Positions 8,721-15,899 of a stretch of 46,039 nucleotides of DNA are shown one piece after another. The first letter of the stretch is position 1; each line of letters starts with the position of its first letter. The stretch covers positions 1-46,039 of the forward strand of contig NZ_JADBGR010000108.1 of the NCBI RefSeq assembly GCF_014892515.1. Reading direction: 5' to 3'. The notes under the pieces are model-generated. The model saw only the letters and a list, made by a program, of their open reading frames with translations, made no database searches and had not been told where the DNA came from. The position numbers and the translations under genes were made by a program. The DNA comes from Myceligenerans pegani. GTDB taxonomy: Bacteria; Actinomycetota; Actinomycetes; Actinomycetales; Cellulomonadaceae.

Positions 8721-8985
8721 TCAAGCGCCGGCGAGCGACGGCACCTCGTAGCGGCGCGGGTTGCCGAAGCCGTGCGCGGTGATCGACACCGCCTGCTCGC
8801 GCAGGAAGGGCAGCATCTCGACGCGGCCGCCGCGACGACCGGGCCGTTGTAGACCGCGACGTTCGGTGCGCCACCCGTGGCGCGGTGGACCCAAGCGGCA
8901 TCGCCGCCGATCATGCGCACACCGCCGCCCGCCTTCGCCGGCGCGGCGACCGGCGGAGCGTCCTCGCTGGGCCGCCCAGTGGCAT
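8721..8985 (-). pseudogene. putA: remnant of bifunctional proline/P5C dehydrogenase C-terminus
   Basis: One minus-strand frame reads GGGVRMIGGDAAWVHRATGG then APNVAVYNGPVVAA. A second frame continues VEMLPFLREQAVSITAHGFG then NPRRYEVPSL and stops at 8721. Joined, these match the last 80 residues of actinobacterial PutA (L-glutamate gamma-semialdehyde dehydrogenase end). One base is missing near 8826-8833. The rest of the gene, which is over 1000 codons in the family, is absent; the upstream boundary is set at the end of the next gene. This is a deletion scar. Confidence 0.7.
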
Positions 8986-8991
8986 GCGGGC

Positions 8992-9660
8992 TCAGCTTTC
9001 GGCGTCGTCGTGCATGGGTGGGCATGTCCCTCCGGGTGTGGTGAGGAGTTCGAAGTGCCAGATCTCGTTCGCGTACACCTGGCAGAGGCCGTAATCGGTG
9101 CCGTGCTGGATGAGCCAGTAGGCGCCCTCGGTGGGGCCGATGTCGACGGCGTTGCCGCTGACGTGCTGCGATGTCTCGGGGGTGGCGACGGTGCGGCGGG
9201 CCTCGGCGAGGCCCTTGGTCCGGATCGCCTCGTCGTAGAGGCTTTGCTGGTAGGCGGGGCTGCGCCATCCGCTGGTGATCCAGAGGTCGATGCCGGCAGC
9301 GTGCGCGTCGTCCGCGGCGTGTCGGACGGCGGCGCGGAGCGCGGGGTCGAGGCGGGTGATCGCGGGGATGTCGTCGTTGGGTCCGGCCGCGCCTGCGGGG
9401 ATGTCTCCGCCGGCCTCACCGGTCGATCCGCTCGGTTCCGGGCTGCTGCCCAGGACGTCGTCGGCCGTGAGGGGGGCACGGCCTGCGGCACGCTCGATCA
9501 ACGGGTAGGCCACGGCAGCCGCGAGGATCACGACGGTCGCCATGAGCAGGATGACGGCCACGCGTCGGCCGCCGTCGGTACGGTCTCGAGGCCCGGTCGA
9601 CCGAGCGTGGGCATGGGCGCGGGCAGGTCGGAGGCGTTCTTGTGTGCCGGGTGGGTTCAT
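8992..9660 (-). CDS. membrane-anchored D-alanyl-D-alanine carboxypeptidase, M15 (VanY-type)
   Basis: This 222-residue zinc peptidase is predicted to trim the terminal D-Ala of cell-wall peptides on the outer face of the membrane. The ATG at 9660 gives a basic N-terminus, one transmembrane segment (about 34-53, VAVILLMATVVILAAAVAYP) and an extracellular domain. The zinc and catalytic signatures are TSQHVSGNAVDIG (His and Asp ligands) and IWHFEL (catalytic Glu region), with WITSGWRSPAYQQSLY upstream as in VanY/DacB. It is divergent from a two-component system (88-base gap), the arrangement of VanY/VanRS-type wall sensing. It could alternatively act on another peptide substrate. Confidence 0.88.
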   Translation of the reverse strand: MNPPGTQERLRPARAHAHARSTGPRDRTDGGRRVAVILLMATVVILAAAVAYPLIERAAGRAPLTADDVLGSSPEPSGSTGEAGGDIPAGAAGPNDDIPAITRLDPALRAAVRHAADDAHAAGIDLWITSGWRSPAYQQSLYDEAIRTKGLAEARRTVATPETSQHVSGNAVDIGPTEGAYWLIQHGTDYGLCQVYANEIWHFELLTTPGGTCPPMHDDAES

Positions 9661-9748
9661 GACACGAGGACATCGGAGCGGACGTTGCGAGAGCGTCTCC
9701 GGTTCTCGATACGCTGCCGATAACTGGCTCCGGGTAGCGTCTGAAGGC

Positions 9749-10429
9749 ATGCGCGTGCTGGTGGTGGAGGACGAGCCCTATCTCGCGGAGGCGATCCGTG
9801 ACGGGCTGAGGCTGGAGGCGATCGCCGCCGACGTCACGTACGACGGCGCCACCGCGCTGGAACTCGTCTCGGCCACGGCCTATGACGCGGTGGTGCTCGA
9901 CCGTGACATCCCCGGAGTGCACGGCGACGAGGTCGCGCGCCGGCTTGCCGCCGAGCATGCGGGGGTGCGGATTCTCATGCTGACGGCCGCCGGCGAGCTG
10001 ACGGACAAGGTGGCGGGCTTCGAACTGGGGGCCGACGACTACCTCACCAAGCCGTTCGCGATGCGGGAGCTGGTGGTCCGGTTGCGGGCCCTGGCCCGGC
10101 GTCCCGAGGCGGCGTCTCCTCCCGTGCTCGAACTCGGTCCGGTGCGCCTGGACCCGTTCCGTCGCGAGGTCTACCGGGACGGCCGGTACGTCTCCCTGAC
10201 CCGCAAGCAGTTCGCGGTGATTGAGGTCCTGATGAATGCTCGCGGCGGGGTCGTCAGTGCGGAGGAGCTGCTCGAACGTGCTTGGGACGGGAACGCCGAC
10301 CCGTTCACGAACGCCGTGCGCATCACCATCTCCACGTTGCGCAAGAGCCTGGGCGATCCCTGGTTGATCCACACCGTGCCTGGCGTCGGGTACCGGTTCG
10401 GTGAGCGCCCCGAGGATGAGCGGCCTTGA
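9749..10429 (+). CDS. OmpR/PhoB-family response regulator
   Basis: This 226-residue two-component regulator starts at the ATG at 9749 (RVLVVEDEP). The receiver domain (1-115) has the acidic pair Glu7/Asp8, phospho-acceptor Asp51 (VVLDRDIPG), Thr79 and Lys101 (DDYLTKPF). The winged-helix DNA-binding domain (about 130-220) ends in VRITISTLRKSLGDP and TVPGVGYRF. It is translationally coupled to the histidine kinase downstream. The divergent D,D-carboxypeptidase gene is the likeliest target, by analogy with VanR-type circuits. Confidence 0.93.
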   Translation: MRVLVVEDEPYLAEAIRDGLRLEAIAADVTYDGATALELVSATAYDAVVLDRDIPGVHGDEVARRLAAEHAGVRILMLTAAGELTDKVAGFELGADDYLTKPFAMRELVVRLRALARRPEAASPPVLELGPVRLDPFRREVYRDGRYVSLTRKQFAVIEVLMNARGGVVSAEELLERAWDGNADPFTNAVRITISTLRKSLGDPWLIHTVPGVGYRFGERPEDERP

Positions 10430-11622
10430 GCGGGTCACCAGCCGCGGCCCGGCGGCGCCCCGGCATGTCGGTACGCCTGAAGCTCACGCTCAGCTACGCG
10501 GGCTTCCTGGTGGTCGCCGCCGCGGCGCTCTTCGCCGGCCTGCTGGCGGTGCTGCGGTTCGTGCCCGACGAGAACCTCTATGTGTACGACGGCGGCTTCG
10601 CGCCGAACCGCTCCGATCTCCTGGACGTGGCGATCCCGGCGTCGGGCGCGGCCCTCGTGTTCCTGGCGGTCGTCGGGCTGGTGGGCGGGTGGGCCCTGTC
10701 CGGCCGGATGCTCGCACCGCTGGACAGCATCGGGCGGGCCGCCGCCCTTGCCGCGGACGGCTCGCTGACCCACCGCGTCGCACTCGAGGGACCCGACGAC
10801 GAACTGCGCCGGCTCGCCGACGCGTTCGACGTCATGCTCGGGCGCCTGCAGCACGCCTTCGACGAGCAGCGCCGGTTCACCGCCAACGCCTCCCACGAGC
10901 TGCGCACACCCCACACGGTCACCAGGTCCCTGTTGGAGGTGGCGCTGGCCGACCGCGAGGGCCGGGACGTCGACCGGCTCCTGACCCGGCTGTACGAGAC
11001 CAACGAGCGCTCGATCGAGCTGGTGGAGTCCCTGCTGCAACTCGCCCGGCTCGACCACGACGAGCTCCCGACCGAGTCGACGGACCTGTCCGACGTCGTC
11101 CGCGAGGCCGTCACCATGCAGGAGATCGGCACGACGGGGGAGGCCCTGCCCACAGCCACGACCGAGGCGCCACCTGATGCCGCGCACCGGGGAACGCAGG
11201 ACGCCGGGCAGGAACCGGAGCTGGCCGCCGTCCTCGAACCGGCTCCCGTCCAGGGCAACCACATCCTTCTCGTCCAGCTCGTCGTCAACCTGCTCGGCAA
11301 CGCGGCACGGCACAACCTCCCGGCCGGTGGCCGCATCGAGGTCCGCACCGGGCTCGACGCCGAAGCCCGCCCCACCCTTGTGGTCGAGAACACCGGCGCG
11401 GTGCTCGATCCGGCCCTTGTCGCCACCCTCACCGAGCCGTTCGTCCGCGGATCCGCACGAACCCGCGGCCGGAGCCGTCCGCCCGGCAGCGGCTTGGGCC
11501 TCGCCATCGTCGGCTCCATCGCCCGCGCCCACGCCGCGGACCTGACTCTCCACCCCCGCCCCGGCGGCGGACTCGTCGTGACCGTGACATTCGGCCAGAC
11601 CTCCACGAGACCTCTTCGTTGA
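10426..11622 (+). CDS. sensor histidine kinase
   Basis: This is the membrane partner of the preceding regulator. The TTG at 10426 overlaps the TGA of the regulator (10427-10429), suggesting coupled translation and giving 398 residues; an ATG at 10465 is the alternative. Transmembrane helices lie at about 20-42 and 69-90 around a short external loop of some 25 residues, then comes a HAMP domain. The H-box is SHELRTPHT with phospho-acceptor His147, and the ATPase domain has LVNLLGNAARHN (N-box) and PGSGLGLAIV (G-box). The usual Leu after the H-box Pro is His here. A short external loop suggests sensing in or near the membrane, as in VanS-like kinases. Confidence 0.92.
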   Translation: MSGSPAAARRRPGMSVRLKLTLSYAGFLVVAAAALFAGLLAVLRFVPDENLYVYDGGFAPNRSDLLDVAIPASGAALVFLAVVGLVGGWALSGRMLAPLDSIGRAAALAADGSLTHRVALEGPDDELRRLADAFDVMLGRLQHAFDEQRRFTANASHELRTPHTVTRSLLEVALADREGRDVDRLLTRLYETNERSIELVESLLQLARLDHDELPTESTDLSDVVREAVTMQEIGTTGEALPTATTEAPPDAAHRGTQDAGQEPELAAVLEPAPVQGNHILLVQLVVNLLGNAARHNLPAGGRIEVRTGLDAEARPTLVVENTGAVLDPALVATLTEPFVRGSARTRGRSRPPGSGLGLAIVGSIARAHAADLTLHPRPGGGLVVTVTFGQTSTRPLR

Positions 11623-11624
11623 GA

Positions 11625-12407
11625 TCAGTGCCCGTCGGAGAAACGGGCCGTGTTCGCCTTGTCGATCGTGGCCCTCAGCCTTTTTCCTGCGGCGCTCATG
11701 TGTGCGCGGGCCGCGGAGGCAGCCGCTACCGGATCGCGGTCACGGATGGCATCGAGGATCGGGGCGTGCTCGCGTCGCGAGCGGTCGAACGATCCCGCGG
11801 CTTCGATGTTGCGGTGGATCCACACGCGCAGCAGCGAGGCGATGCTGCTGTGAATGTTCGCCAGGGCACTGTTGTTGGAGGCGGTGGCGACAGCGAGGTG
11901 AAAGTCCACGTCGGCCGCGACGAACTGTTCGGTGGTCCGGGCTTCGTCCATCCGATCCTTGGCGGCCCTGATGGCGCTGAGCTGTGTGTCCGTGCGCCGA
12001 ACTGCGGCGAGTTCGGCCAGGAGCACCTCCAGGTGCTGGCGGGCTTCGACGAGATCGGTGACCCGCCGCTCACCGAGCAGCAGTCCCCACTCGATGGCTC
12101 TGGGTAGCAGATCCGACTCGGAACTGCGGACATAGGTGCCGCCTCCGTGCCGGAACTCGAGCAGGCCGAGCAGGCCGAGTGACTTGATGCCTTCGCGCAC
12201 GACGGAGCGGCCCACGCCCAGCGCGTCGCTGAGCTGACGTTCGGACGGGAGTTTCTGGCCTGGCCCCACCTGGCCGCTGAGGATGTAGTCCAGCAGCGCG
12301 CGGGCGACCTCCGACGACGGAGGTTCAGGGCGTGCGAGCCGTACGGGCTTGAGCCCGGCGATGGGCGTCACGTCCGGGTCCTGCTCTGCGCGCTGCTGAC
12401 CTGACAC
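11625..12407 (-). CDS. FadR-subfamily GntR regulator
   Basis: This is a 260-residue repressor-type regulator. The GTG at 12407 follows GGAGAAAGG and is preferred over the longer frame from 12476. The winged helix (about 32-95) contains PSERQLSDALGVGRSVVREG. The C-terminal FCD domain (about 110-245) has the usual metal-site pattern, with DVDFHLAVATASNN and later histidines in HSSIASLL and HAPILDAI. Such proteins bind small organic acids. It diverges from the dehydrogenase operon starting at 12570, and an operator with FadR-type half-sites lies between them. The gene meets the histidine kinase tail to tail with a two-base gap. Confidence 0.9.
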   Translation of the reverse strand: MSGQQRAEQDPDVTPIAGLKPVRLARPEPPSSEVARALLDYILSGQVGPGQKLPSERQLSDALGVGRSVVREGIKSLGLLGLLEFRHGGGTYVRSSESDLLPRAIEWGLLLGERRVTDLVEARQHLEVLLAELAAVRRTDTQLSAIRAAKDRMDEARTTEQFVAADVDFHLAVATASNNSALANIHSSIASLLRVWIHRNIEAAGSFDRSRREHAPILDAIRDRDPVAAASAARAHMSAAGKRLRATIDKANTARFSDGH

Positions 12408-12481
12408 GACACCGCCTTTCTCCGGCCGCCCGGAGCATATCCGCTGGACGGTCCGGGAGCCACTCGCACCCACCATCGAGC

Positions 12482-12516
12482 AAAGTGGTTGACTGGTCGA
12501 CCACTTTCGTTATGAT
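12482..12516 (+). promoter_or_regulatory. promoter with embedded FadR/GntR-type operator
   Basis: A strong sigma-70-like promoter, TTGACT (12489-12494), 16-bp spacer, TATGAT (12511-12516), points to the dehydrogenase operon. Nested inverted repeats cover it: AAAGTGGT (12482-12489) with ACCACTTT (12500-12507), and inside them the palindrome TGGTCGACCA (12494-12503). GT/AC half-sites are typical for FadR-group proteins. The position predicts steric repression, relieved by a ligand, and probably autoregulation of the divergent regulator gene. Confidence 0.75.
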
Positions 12517-12569
12517 GAGCGCGTCGAGGGCAGCGGAGCCGTCGGCGCTAGAGAGGAAGGGGGCCAGCT

Positions 12570-13652
12570 GTGAGTGCTGGCAAGGCGTATCGACTCGGTG
12601 TCCTTCACGGCGACGGAATCGGCCCGGAGATCGTCACGGCCGCCGTGGCGGTCTTGGAGGAGGCGGCGTCGTCCGGGGGAGCGGAGTTCGAGTGCTCGGA
12701 GTTGCCCCTCGGGCGCGCCGCTATCGACACGCACGGCAGTGCCCTGCCAGAGGAGACCCCCGCGGCCCTGGCCGGGGTCGACGGCTGGCTGCTGGGTCCG
12801 CATGACAGCGTTTCCTATCCGGAGCCGCACCGTTCCCGGCTGAATCCGTCGGGCGCTATCCGCAAGCACTTCGACCTGTTCGCCAACATCCGCCCGGCAC
12901 GGGCCTTCCCGGGCGGCCACGCGCTCGTCGGGAACACGGACCTGGTGATGGTGCGGGAGAACACGGAAGGCTTCTACGCGGATCGGAACACCTTCGCAGG
13001 CTCCGGTGAGATGATGCCGACGCCGGACATCGCCATCGCGCACGGCATCATCACGCGAGCCGGCACCACGCGGATCGCGCACGAGGCGTTCAGGCTCGCC
13101 GCGACCCGTCGCAAGCACGTGACCATCGTGCACAAGGCGAACGTGCTGCGTCTGACGTCCGGCCTGTTCCGGGACGTGTGCCGAGAGGTCGCCGCCGAGT
13201 ACCCGGACATCGAGGTGGACGAACTGCACGTGGACGCCGCCACCGTGCACCTGGTACGGCGCGGCGACCAGTTCGATGTGCTGGTGGCCGAGAACCTGTT
13301 CGGCGATATCTTGTCCGACCTGGCCGGAGAAGTCGCCGGGTCTCTTGGCATCGCGCCGTCGCTCAACGCCGGCGAGTCCCACGCGATGGCACAGGCCGCC
13401 CACGGCAGTGCCCCGGACATCGCCGGACGTGATCTGGCCAACCCGGTGGCCATGATCTTGTCCACCGCGATGCTGCTGCGTTGGCTCTGCGGCAGGCATG
13501 ACGACACCAGACTTCTCGACGTCGCCGACCGGATCGAACGGGCCGTCGAAGCAACGGCGGCCCGCGGCGTGGTCACCCCCGACCTGGGCGGCACCGCCTC
13601 GACGAGCGGATTCACCACGTCGGTCCTGGAGGCCATCCGTGCCGGTGCCTGA
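12570..13652 (+). CDS. isocitrate/isopropylmalate-type beta-hydroxyacid decarboxylating dehydrogenase
   Basis: This 360-residue enzyme has the fold that oxidises and decarboxylates (R)-malate-type acids with NAD(P) and Mg2+. The GTG at 12570 follows AGGAAGGGGG. Visible motifs are the nucleotide-loop start GVLHGDGIGPEIV, the substrate loop NPSGAIRKHFDLFANIRPAR, RENTEGFYADRN, the catalytic Lys in VHKANVLR, the metal aspartates in NLFGDILSDLAGE and the cofactor loop AAHGSAPDIAGRDLANP. The substrate loop differs from isocitrate (SxNxxLR), isopropylmalate and tartrate enzymes, so the C3 substituent it accepts is open. It is the first gene of an operon with an aldehyde dehydrogenase and a cupin protein. 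Confidence 0.85.
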   Translation: MSAGKAYRLGVLHGDGIGPEIVTAAVAVLEEAASSGGAEFECSELPLGRAAIDTHGSALPEETPAALAGVDGWLLGPHDSVSYPEPHRSRLNPSGAIRKHFDLFANIRPARAFPGGHALVGNTDLVMVRENTEGFYADRNTFAGSGEMMPTPDIAIAHGIITRAGTTRIAHEAFRLAATRRKHVTIVHKANVLRLTSGLFRDVCREVAAEYPDIEVDELHVDAATVHLVRRGDQFDVLVAENLFGDILSDLAGEVAGSLGIAPSLNAGESHAMAQAAHGSAPDIAGRDLANPVAMILSTAMLLRWLCGRHDDTRLLDVADRIERAVEATAARGVVTPDLGGTASTSGFTTSVLEAIRAGA

Positions 13653-13690
13653 CCCGCACGCCCACATCCGATCCGAGGGAGTCCTCTGCC

Positions 13691-15061
13691 ATGCCCGTCT
13701 CGATCAACCCAGCCACGGGTGAACAGCTCGCCACCTATCCGCTGCACACTGCCGACGACGTCGATGTCCGGCTGTCCGAGGCGGTCCTGGCGCAGCGTGA
13801 GTGGCGGCGCGAGCCGACCGAGGTCCGGTGCCGGTTGCTTTCCCGCCTGGCAGGTGAGCTGCGCGCCGACCGGGAGAGATTTGCTCGGGCGATCAGCCAG
13901 GAGATGGGCAAGCCGGTCGGTGAGGCACGCGCCGAGGTGGACAAGTCGGTGTGGGCGTTGGAGTACTACGCGGCCGGCGCCGAAAGGTTCTTGGCGTTCG
14001 AGCCGATCGAGTCGGCGGCCGCGACCAGCGGAGTGACCTTCGAGCCGCTGGGCGTGGTGCTGGCGATCATGCCGTGGAACTACCCGTTCTGGCAGTTCTT
14101 CCGGTTCGCCGCACCCGCGTTGGCGGCTGGCAACGGCGCCGTCCTCAAGCACGCGAGCAACGTGTCCGGCTGTGCGCTGCTGCTGGAAGAGATCTATCGG
14201 CGCGCTGGCGGTCCGCAGGGGTTGTTCTCGGTGGTTCGGGTGGAGCCAGGTGACGTCGCCGGCCTTATCGCCGACGAGCGGATCGCGGCGGTGGCGCTGA
14301 CCGGTTCCAGCGAGGTCGGGGCGGTCGTCGCGGCTCACGCCGGAGGCGCGCTCAAGAAGCAGGTGCTGGAACTGGGTGGCTCGGACCCGTTCATCGTCCT
14401 GGCCGACGCCGACATCGGCGCCGCGGCGCGTGCGGCCGTCGCCGCTCGGTTCACCGCCAACGGGCAAAGCTGCGTGAACGCGAAGCGGTTCCTCGTCGAA
14501 GCCGACGTCGCGGACGAATTCGTCGGCCTGTTCGTCGCCGGCGCCCGGAAGCTCACCCTTGGCGACCCGCTGGACGAGGCGACCACGATCGGCCCGCTGG
14601 CACGCGCGGACCTGCGCACCACCCTGCACGATCAGGTGCGGCGTTCGGTCGCCGCAGGTGCAGTGGTCCGGATCGGTGGACAGGTGCCCGACAGGCCCGG
14701 GTTCTACTACCCGCCCACGATCCTGGACGCGGTCACTGCGGACCAGCCCGTCTTCACCGAGGAGACCTTCGGGCCGGTGGCCGCCGTGACCCGGGTGGCC
14801 GACGCCGAGGAGGCCGTCGCCCTGGCCAACGCCACTCAGTTCGGTCTGGGTGCTGCGCTGTGGACCGCCGACATCGACCGGGCCCGCGAACTGGTCAGCC
14901 GCATCGACGCGGGCGCCGTGTTCGTCAACGGCCAGGTCGCCTCCGACCCGCGACTGCCGTTCGGCGGTATCAAGCGCTCCGGCTACGGGCGAGAGCTGGG
15001 CTCCTACGGCATCCGGGAGTTCGTCAACATCAAGACCGTCTGGATAGGACACACCGCATGA
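13691..15061 (+). CDS. NAD(P)-dependent aldehyde dehydrogenase (succinate-semialdehyde type)
   Basis: This 456-residue enzyme oxidises an aldehyde to the acid. The family's key residues are all present: Asn130 (MPWNYPF), Lys153 (LKHAS), Glu227 (LELGGSDP) and nucleophile Cys261 (NGQSCVNAKR), with TGSSEVG for cofactor binding and a C-terminal PFGGIKRSGYGRELG. The sequence style is that of succinate-semialdehyde dehydrogenases (GabD group). A preference for a semialdehyde with a carboxylate end is plausible but not proven. It lies 38 bases after the dehydrogenase and overlaps the next start by four bases, so all three genes form one operon. Confidence 0.9.
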   Translation: MPVSINPATGEQLATYPLHTADDVDVRLSEAVLAQREWRREPTEVRCRLLSRLAGELRADRERFARAISQEMGKPVGEARAEVDKSVWALEYYAAGAERFLAFEPIESAAATSGVTFEPLGVVLAIMPWNYPFWQFFRFAAPALAAGNGAVLKHASNVSGCALLLEEIYRRAGGPQGLFSVVRVEPGDVAGLIADERIAAVALTGSSEVGAVVAAHAGGALKKQVLELGGSDPFIVLADADIGAAARAAVAARFTANGQSCVNAKRFLVEADVADEFVGLFVAGARKLTLGDPLDEATTIGPLARADLRTTLHDQVRRSVAAGAVVRIGGQVPDRPGFYYPPTILDAVTADQPVFTEETFGPVAAVTRVADAEEAVALANATQFGLGAALWTADIDRARELVSRIDAGAVFVNGQVASDPRLPFGGIKRSGYGRELGSYGIREFVNIKTVWIGHTA

Positions 15062-15840
15062 CGCCGCCTGATCCTCCCGCCAAGTTGCCCGTCGCGCGAG
15101 CCGTTCGCGGCTCGCTGGTGCTCCGCCCCGACGAACTGCCCGCCGTGGACCGGGGCGGCGGGGTGGTCACCGTCCCGCTGGTGACCGCCGCCCGGGGCGC
15201 CACCACATACCTGACCGGAACCACCGTGTTCGCGCCGGGTACCGCGATCGGTCACCACCTGCACAACGTCGCCGAATCGGTGGTGATTCTGGCGGGGGAG
15301 GCGGTCGTCGACATCGACGGCGTCCGCACCACGCTACGCGCGTCTGACGCCACGTTCGTTCCGGCGAACGTGCCGCACCACTTCGAGAACGCCTCCGATT
15401 CCGACGAGATGCGGATCCTGTGGGTCTACGGCTCGCTCGACACGACCCGCACGATCCTCCCCGGCCCCGACGATCATCCTCCGACCGCGCCGAGCCGCAT
15501 CGACCAGGAGCAGGCGGGCGGGGCCGGCACGCCGGTGCGCCCGATCCACGAGGTGGCGCAGATCGAGGTCCGGCCCGGGCACGAGCAGGCGTTCGAGGAG
15601 GCGGTGGCTGCTGCCACGCCACTGTTCCAGCAGGCCGGGGGAGCACGAACACTGACGCTGAGTCGCTCGCTCGAGCGTCCCCAGCACTACCAGCTGACCA
15701 TCGGCTGGGACACGGTAGAGGACCACGTGACCGGATTCCGCGAGTCCCCTGCATTCCTGGCGTGGCGAGGACTGGTCGGGGACCACATCGCCGGGCCGCC
15801 CCGGGTCGAGCACCTGCGCGCGGTGCACACCGGATTCTGA
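15058..15840 (+). CDS. cupin plus antibiotic-biosynthesis-monooxygenase (ABM) fusion
   Basis: This is a 260-residue two-domain protein. The ATG at 15058 overlaps the previous stop (ATGA). The N-terminal cupin (about 15-125) carries likely metal ligands in GHHLHNVAESV and PANVPHHFENA. The C-terminal domain (about 160-258; VAQIEVRPGHEQAFEEAV, HYQLTIGWDTVEDH) is an ABM/dimeric alpha-beta barrel. Such domains are cofactor-free oxygenases or isomerases, or merely dimerisers. Together they suggest an enzyme acting late in the pathway, perhaps on an unstable keto acid. The fusion order is unusual, and I know no characterised protein with this exact arrangement. Confidence 0.75.
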   Translation: MTPPDPPAKLPVARAVRGSLVLRPDELPAVDRGGGVVTVPLVTAARGATTYLTGTTVFAPGTAIGHHLHNVAESVVILAGEAVVDIDGVRTTLRASDATFVPANVPHHFENASDSDEMRILWVYGSLDTTRTILPGPDDHPPTAPSRIDQEQAGGAGTPVRPIHEVAQIEVRPGHEQAFEEAVAAATPLFQQAGGARTLTLSRSLERPQHYQLTIGWDTVEDHVTGFRESPAFLAWRGLVGDHIAGPPRVEHLRAVHTGF

Positions 15841-15878
15841 GCACGGGCCGTCGGCGGTCATGACGCCACGGCCCGTGC
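15841..15878. terminator. bidirectional terminator between convergent operons
   Basis: Arms GCACGGGCCGT (15841-15851) and ACGGCCCGTGC (15868-15878) form a perfect 11-bp stem with a 16-base loop directly after the stop at 15840. The aconitase gene ends at 15900 on the other strand. Confidence 0.75.
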
Positions 15879-15899
15879 GTCACAGCATGGCTCTACGTG

